Assembly (NCBI RefSeq): GCF_029433855.1
Contig: NZ_JAROAU010000001.1
Location: 115,508 to 179,507 of the forward strand
Direction of reading: 5' to 3'
DNA from: Candidatus Kosakonia sp. 282A-S69
GTDB lineage: Bacteria > Pseudomonadota > Gammaproteobacteria > Enterobacterales > Enterobacteriaceae
DNA length: 64,000 bases
The position numbers were made by a program, and so were the translations under genes. Below, in pieces: positions 62,338 to 64,000 of this stretch. Below the pieces are notes generated by a model, which did no database searches, was not told the DNA's origin, and was given only the letters and a program-made list of their open reading frames with translations. Within the stretch, counting starts at the first letter, position 1, and each line of letters starts with the position of its first letter.

Positions 62338-63632
62338 AGCCGTATGCCCTTTCCTTTGCGGTGCAGCATCAGCGAGACCAGAAATGCCAGTGCGCCCATC
62401 ACGGTGACGTACCAGAAAAAAGCCGTCTCGAAACCGACCGATTTTAACGACAGCGCCACGTATTCAGCCGATCCGCCAAACACCGCATTCGCCACGGCGT
62501 AAGATAAGCCAACGCCTAAAGCACGCACCTGCGCCGGAAACATCTCCGCTTTTAATATCCCACTGATAGAGGTGTAGAAACTGGCAATCACCAGCGCCAG
62601 CATAACGAGCGCGAAAGCGGCATAGGGTGAGGTGACGCTGTGCAGTGCTGTAAGGATCGGTACCGTACAGATGGTCGCCAGCCCGCCAAACAGCAGCATG
62701 GAGGTGCGTCGACCAATGCGATCGGATAACGCGCCGATAATCGGCTGGATCAGCATAAAGAGGAACAGCGCCACGGTCATGATGACGCTGGCTACATTCG
62801 CATGCATACCCGCTGTGTTGACCAGGTATTTCTGCATATAAGTAGTAAAGGTGTAGAAGGTGAGCGAGCCACCGGCCGTAAAACCAAGCACCATCAGGAA
62901 CGCTTTGCGGTTGCGCCATAATCCTTTCATGGAACCGGCCTCTTTCAGCGCACGCACTTCCTGCTGAGAGGTTTCATCCAGCTGGCGGCGTAACCACAGC
63001 GCGACAATAGCCAGCGCTGCACCGAGCGCGAAAGGGATACGCCACCCCCAGGCTCTGAGTTCCGACTCCTCCATTACCTGCTGCAGGATCACCACAACCA
63101 GTAGTGCCAGCAGTTGTCCGCCAATCAGGGTGACATACTGAAATGAGGCATAAAAACCTTTGCGCCCTTCTACTGCCACTTCACTCATATAGGTCGCGCT
63201 TGTGCCGTACTCACCTCCGACCGAGAGCCCCTGAAAAAGACGTGCCAACAGCAGTAATGCTGGTGCCCACGTACCGATGGTTTCATACCCCGGTAAGCAC
63301 GCAATCACTAATGAGCCTAAACACATCATGCAGACTGATATCAGCATCGATCTTTTACGCCCATGTCGATCGGCAATACGGCCGAATAGCCAGCCGCCGA
63401 TAGGGCGCATCAGGAAACCCGCGGCAAAGACACCGGCGGTCTGCAGAAGTTGAGTTGTGGTATTGCCTGCCGGAAAAAAGATGTGCGCGAAATAGAGGGA
63501 GCAAAAAGAATAGACGTAAAAATCGAACCACTCGACCAGATTACCCGATGAGGCGCCGACAATAGCCCATACCCGGCGCCGCGTATCGCTACTGGTGAGC
63601 GATTGACTGTTTTTCATGCTGTTTTCAGCCAT
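62334..63632 (-). CDS. kgtP: Alpha-ketoglutarate permease KgtP
   Basis: Proton symporter of the metabolite:H+ family within MFS, importing 2-oxoglutarate. It has 432 residues and twelve membrane segments. The loop [13 protein letters not shown] is motif A, and [15 protein letters not shown] is the family signature near the N-terminus. Next to the rrn operon, as in E. coli rrnG. Confidence 0.97.
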   Translation of the reverse strand: MAENSMKNSQSLTSSDTRRRVWAIVGASSGNLVEWFDFYVYSFCSLYFAHIFFPAGNTTTQLLQTAGVFAAGFLMRPIGGWLFGRIADRHGRKRSMLISVCMMCLGSLVIACLPGYETIGTWAPALLLLARLFQGLSVGGEYGTSATYMSEVAVEGRKGFYASFQYVTLIGGQLLALLVVVILQQVMEESELRAWGWRIPFALGAALAIVALWLRRQLDETSQQEVRALKEAGSMKGLWRNRKAFLMVLGFTAGGSLTFYTFTTYMQKYLVNTAGMHANVASVIMTVALFLFMLIQPIIGALSDRIGRRTSMLLFGGLATICTVPILTALHSVTSPYAAFALVMLALVIASFYTSISGILKAEMFPAQVRALGVGLSYAVANAVFGGSAEYVALSLKSVGFETAFFWYVTVMGALAFLVSLMLHRKGKGIRL

Positions 63633-63890
63633 TCGAATGTTACTCCTGCTTACAATAAGTATTATTTTTAGAGCGAAAGTCCCTGCTCAATGTGGACAAA
63701 AGAGTGAAATGTTACATCTTTGTTATAACCAAAAGGTGACGAACATCTCATTTGGCTTAGGAAGGTATCTAATTAAGATTATGACCAGGCGAGTGCGATA
63801 ATAATAATATTTCGTTGCGGCTTAGTGAGAGAAGTTTAGATTAAGTGATGTTTTTCAGTAAGGTAGCACGGGTGTAATGAGCGAAGCAAA
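63633..63890. other. kgtP upstream region
   Basis: AT-rich gap between the kgtP start and the rrn terminator; it must hold the kgtP promoter. I see no gene, and no site I can assign with confidence. Confidence 0.5.
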
Positions 63891-63916
63891 AAGCCTCATG
63901 CTTTCGCATGAGGCTT
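63891..63916 (-). terminator. rRNA operon terminator
   Basis: An 11-bp perfect stem AAGCCTCATGC/GCATGAGGCTT closing a GAAA tetraloop on the minus strand, followed by TTTTTGC. It lies 13 bases after the 5S rRNA 3' end. Confidence 0.93.
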
Positions 63917-63928
63917 CCGGCTTATTTG

Positions 63929-64000
63929 ATGCCTGGCAGTTCCCTACTCTCGCATGGGGAGACCCCACACTACCATCGGCGCTACGGCGTTTCACTTCTG
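63929..64000 (-). rRNA. rrf: 5S rRNA, 3' part (cut by window edge)
   Basis: The last 72 bases of 5S rRNA on the minus strand, ending GAGAGTAGGGAACTGCCAGG and matching E. coli 5S rRNA. The remainder and the rest of the rrn operon lie beyond the window. Position beside kgtP matches E. coli rrnG. Confidence 0.96.

Overview
This 64 kb window is a stretch of enterobacterial chromosome. Gene content, gene order and protein sequences follow the Escherichia coli segment from yfhM to kgtP and the adjoining rRNA operon almost gene for gene. The order is yfhM, sseA, sseB, pepB, the isc operon, trmJ, suhB, csiE, hcaT, glyA, hmp, glnB-glrR-qseG-glrK, glmY, purL, mltF, tadA, pgpC, yfhH, yfhL, acpS-pdxJ-recO-era-rnc-lepB-lepA, rseCBA-rpoE, nadB, trmN6, srmB, grcA, ung, yfiF, trxC, tapT, patZ, pssA, yfiM, kgtP and the end of a 5S rRNA gene. 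REP elements of the enterobacterial type occur in five intergenic regions. The host is a member of the Enterobacteriaceae, in the Enterobacter/Kosakonia/Klebsiella neighbourhood by general appearance. The genus cannot be fixed from the sequence alone.

Layout. Positions 1-11 kb hold the C-terminally truncated yfhM, an accessory alpha-glucoside PTS locus (EIICB permease, family-4 phospho-alpha-glucosidase and an RpiR-type regulator) wrapped around sseA, a large membrane M48 metallopeptidase, sseB and pepB. Positions 11-18.7 kb hold the iron-sulfur assembly operon iscRSUA-hscBA-fdx-iscX, with its IscR operators and RNA structures, then trmJ and suhB. Positions 18.8-25 kb hold a NicO-type metal exporter with a periplasmic DUF1007 partner, csiE, hcaT (without the hca catabolic genes), glyA and hmp. 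Positions 26-34 kb hold glnB, the GlrK/QseG/GlrR system, the small RNA GlmY with a complete sigma-54/IHF/GlrR control region, and purL. Positions 34-49.5 kb hold mltF, tadA, pgpC, an accessory MFS carrier, yfhH, yfhL and the acpS-to-lepA and rseC-to-rpoE operons. Positions 50-64 kb hold NAD synthesis, tRNA modification, RNA helicase, anaerobic stress and repair genes, phospholipid synthesis, kgtP and the rrn terminator.

Much of the value lies in control sites that can be read directly: two IscR type-1 sites, a RyhB-complementary iscS start, PurR boxes at glyA and purL, NsrR at hmp, NadR at nadB, two FNR sites 53 bp apart at grcA, a sigma-E promoter at rpoE, an RNase III-type hairpin in the rnc leader, and several intrinsic terminators.

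I found no CRISPR array, prophage, transposon, defence island or clearly undescribed multi-gene system. The least ordinary parts are the alpha-glucoside locus split around sseA, the M48 protease, the NicO/DUF1007 pair and the MFS insertion. All are accessory relative to E. coli K-12 but belong to known families.
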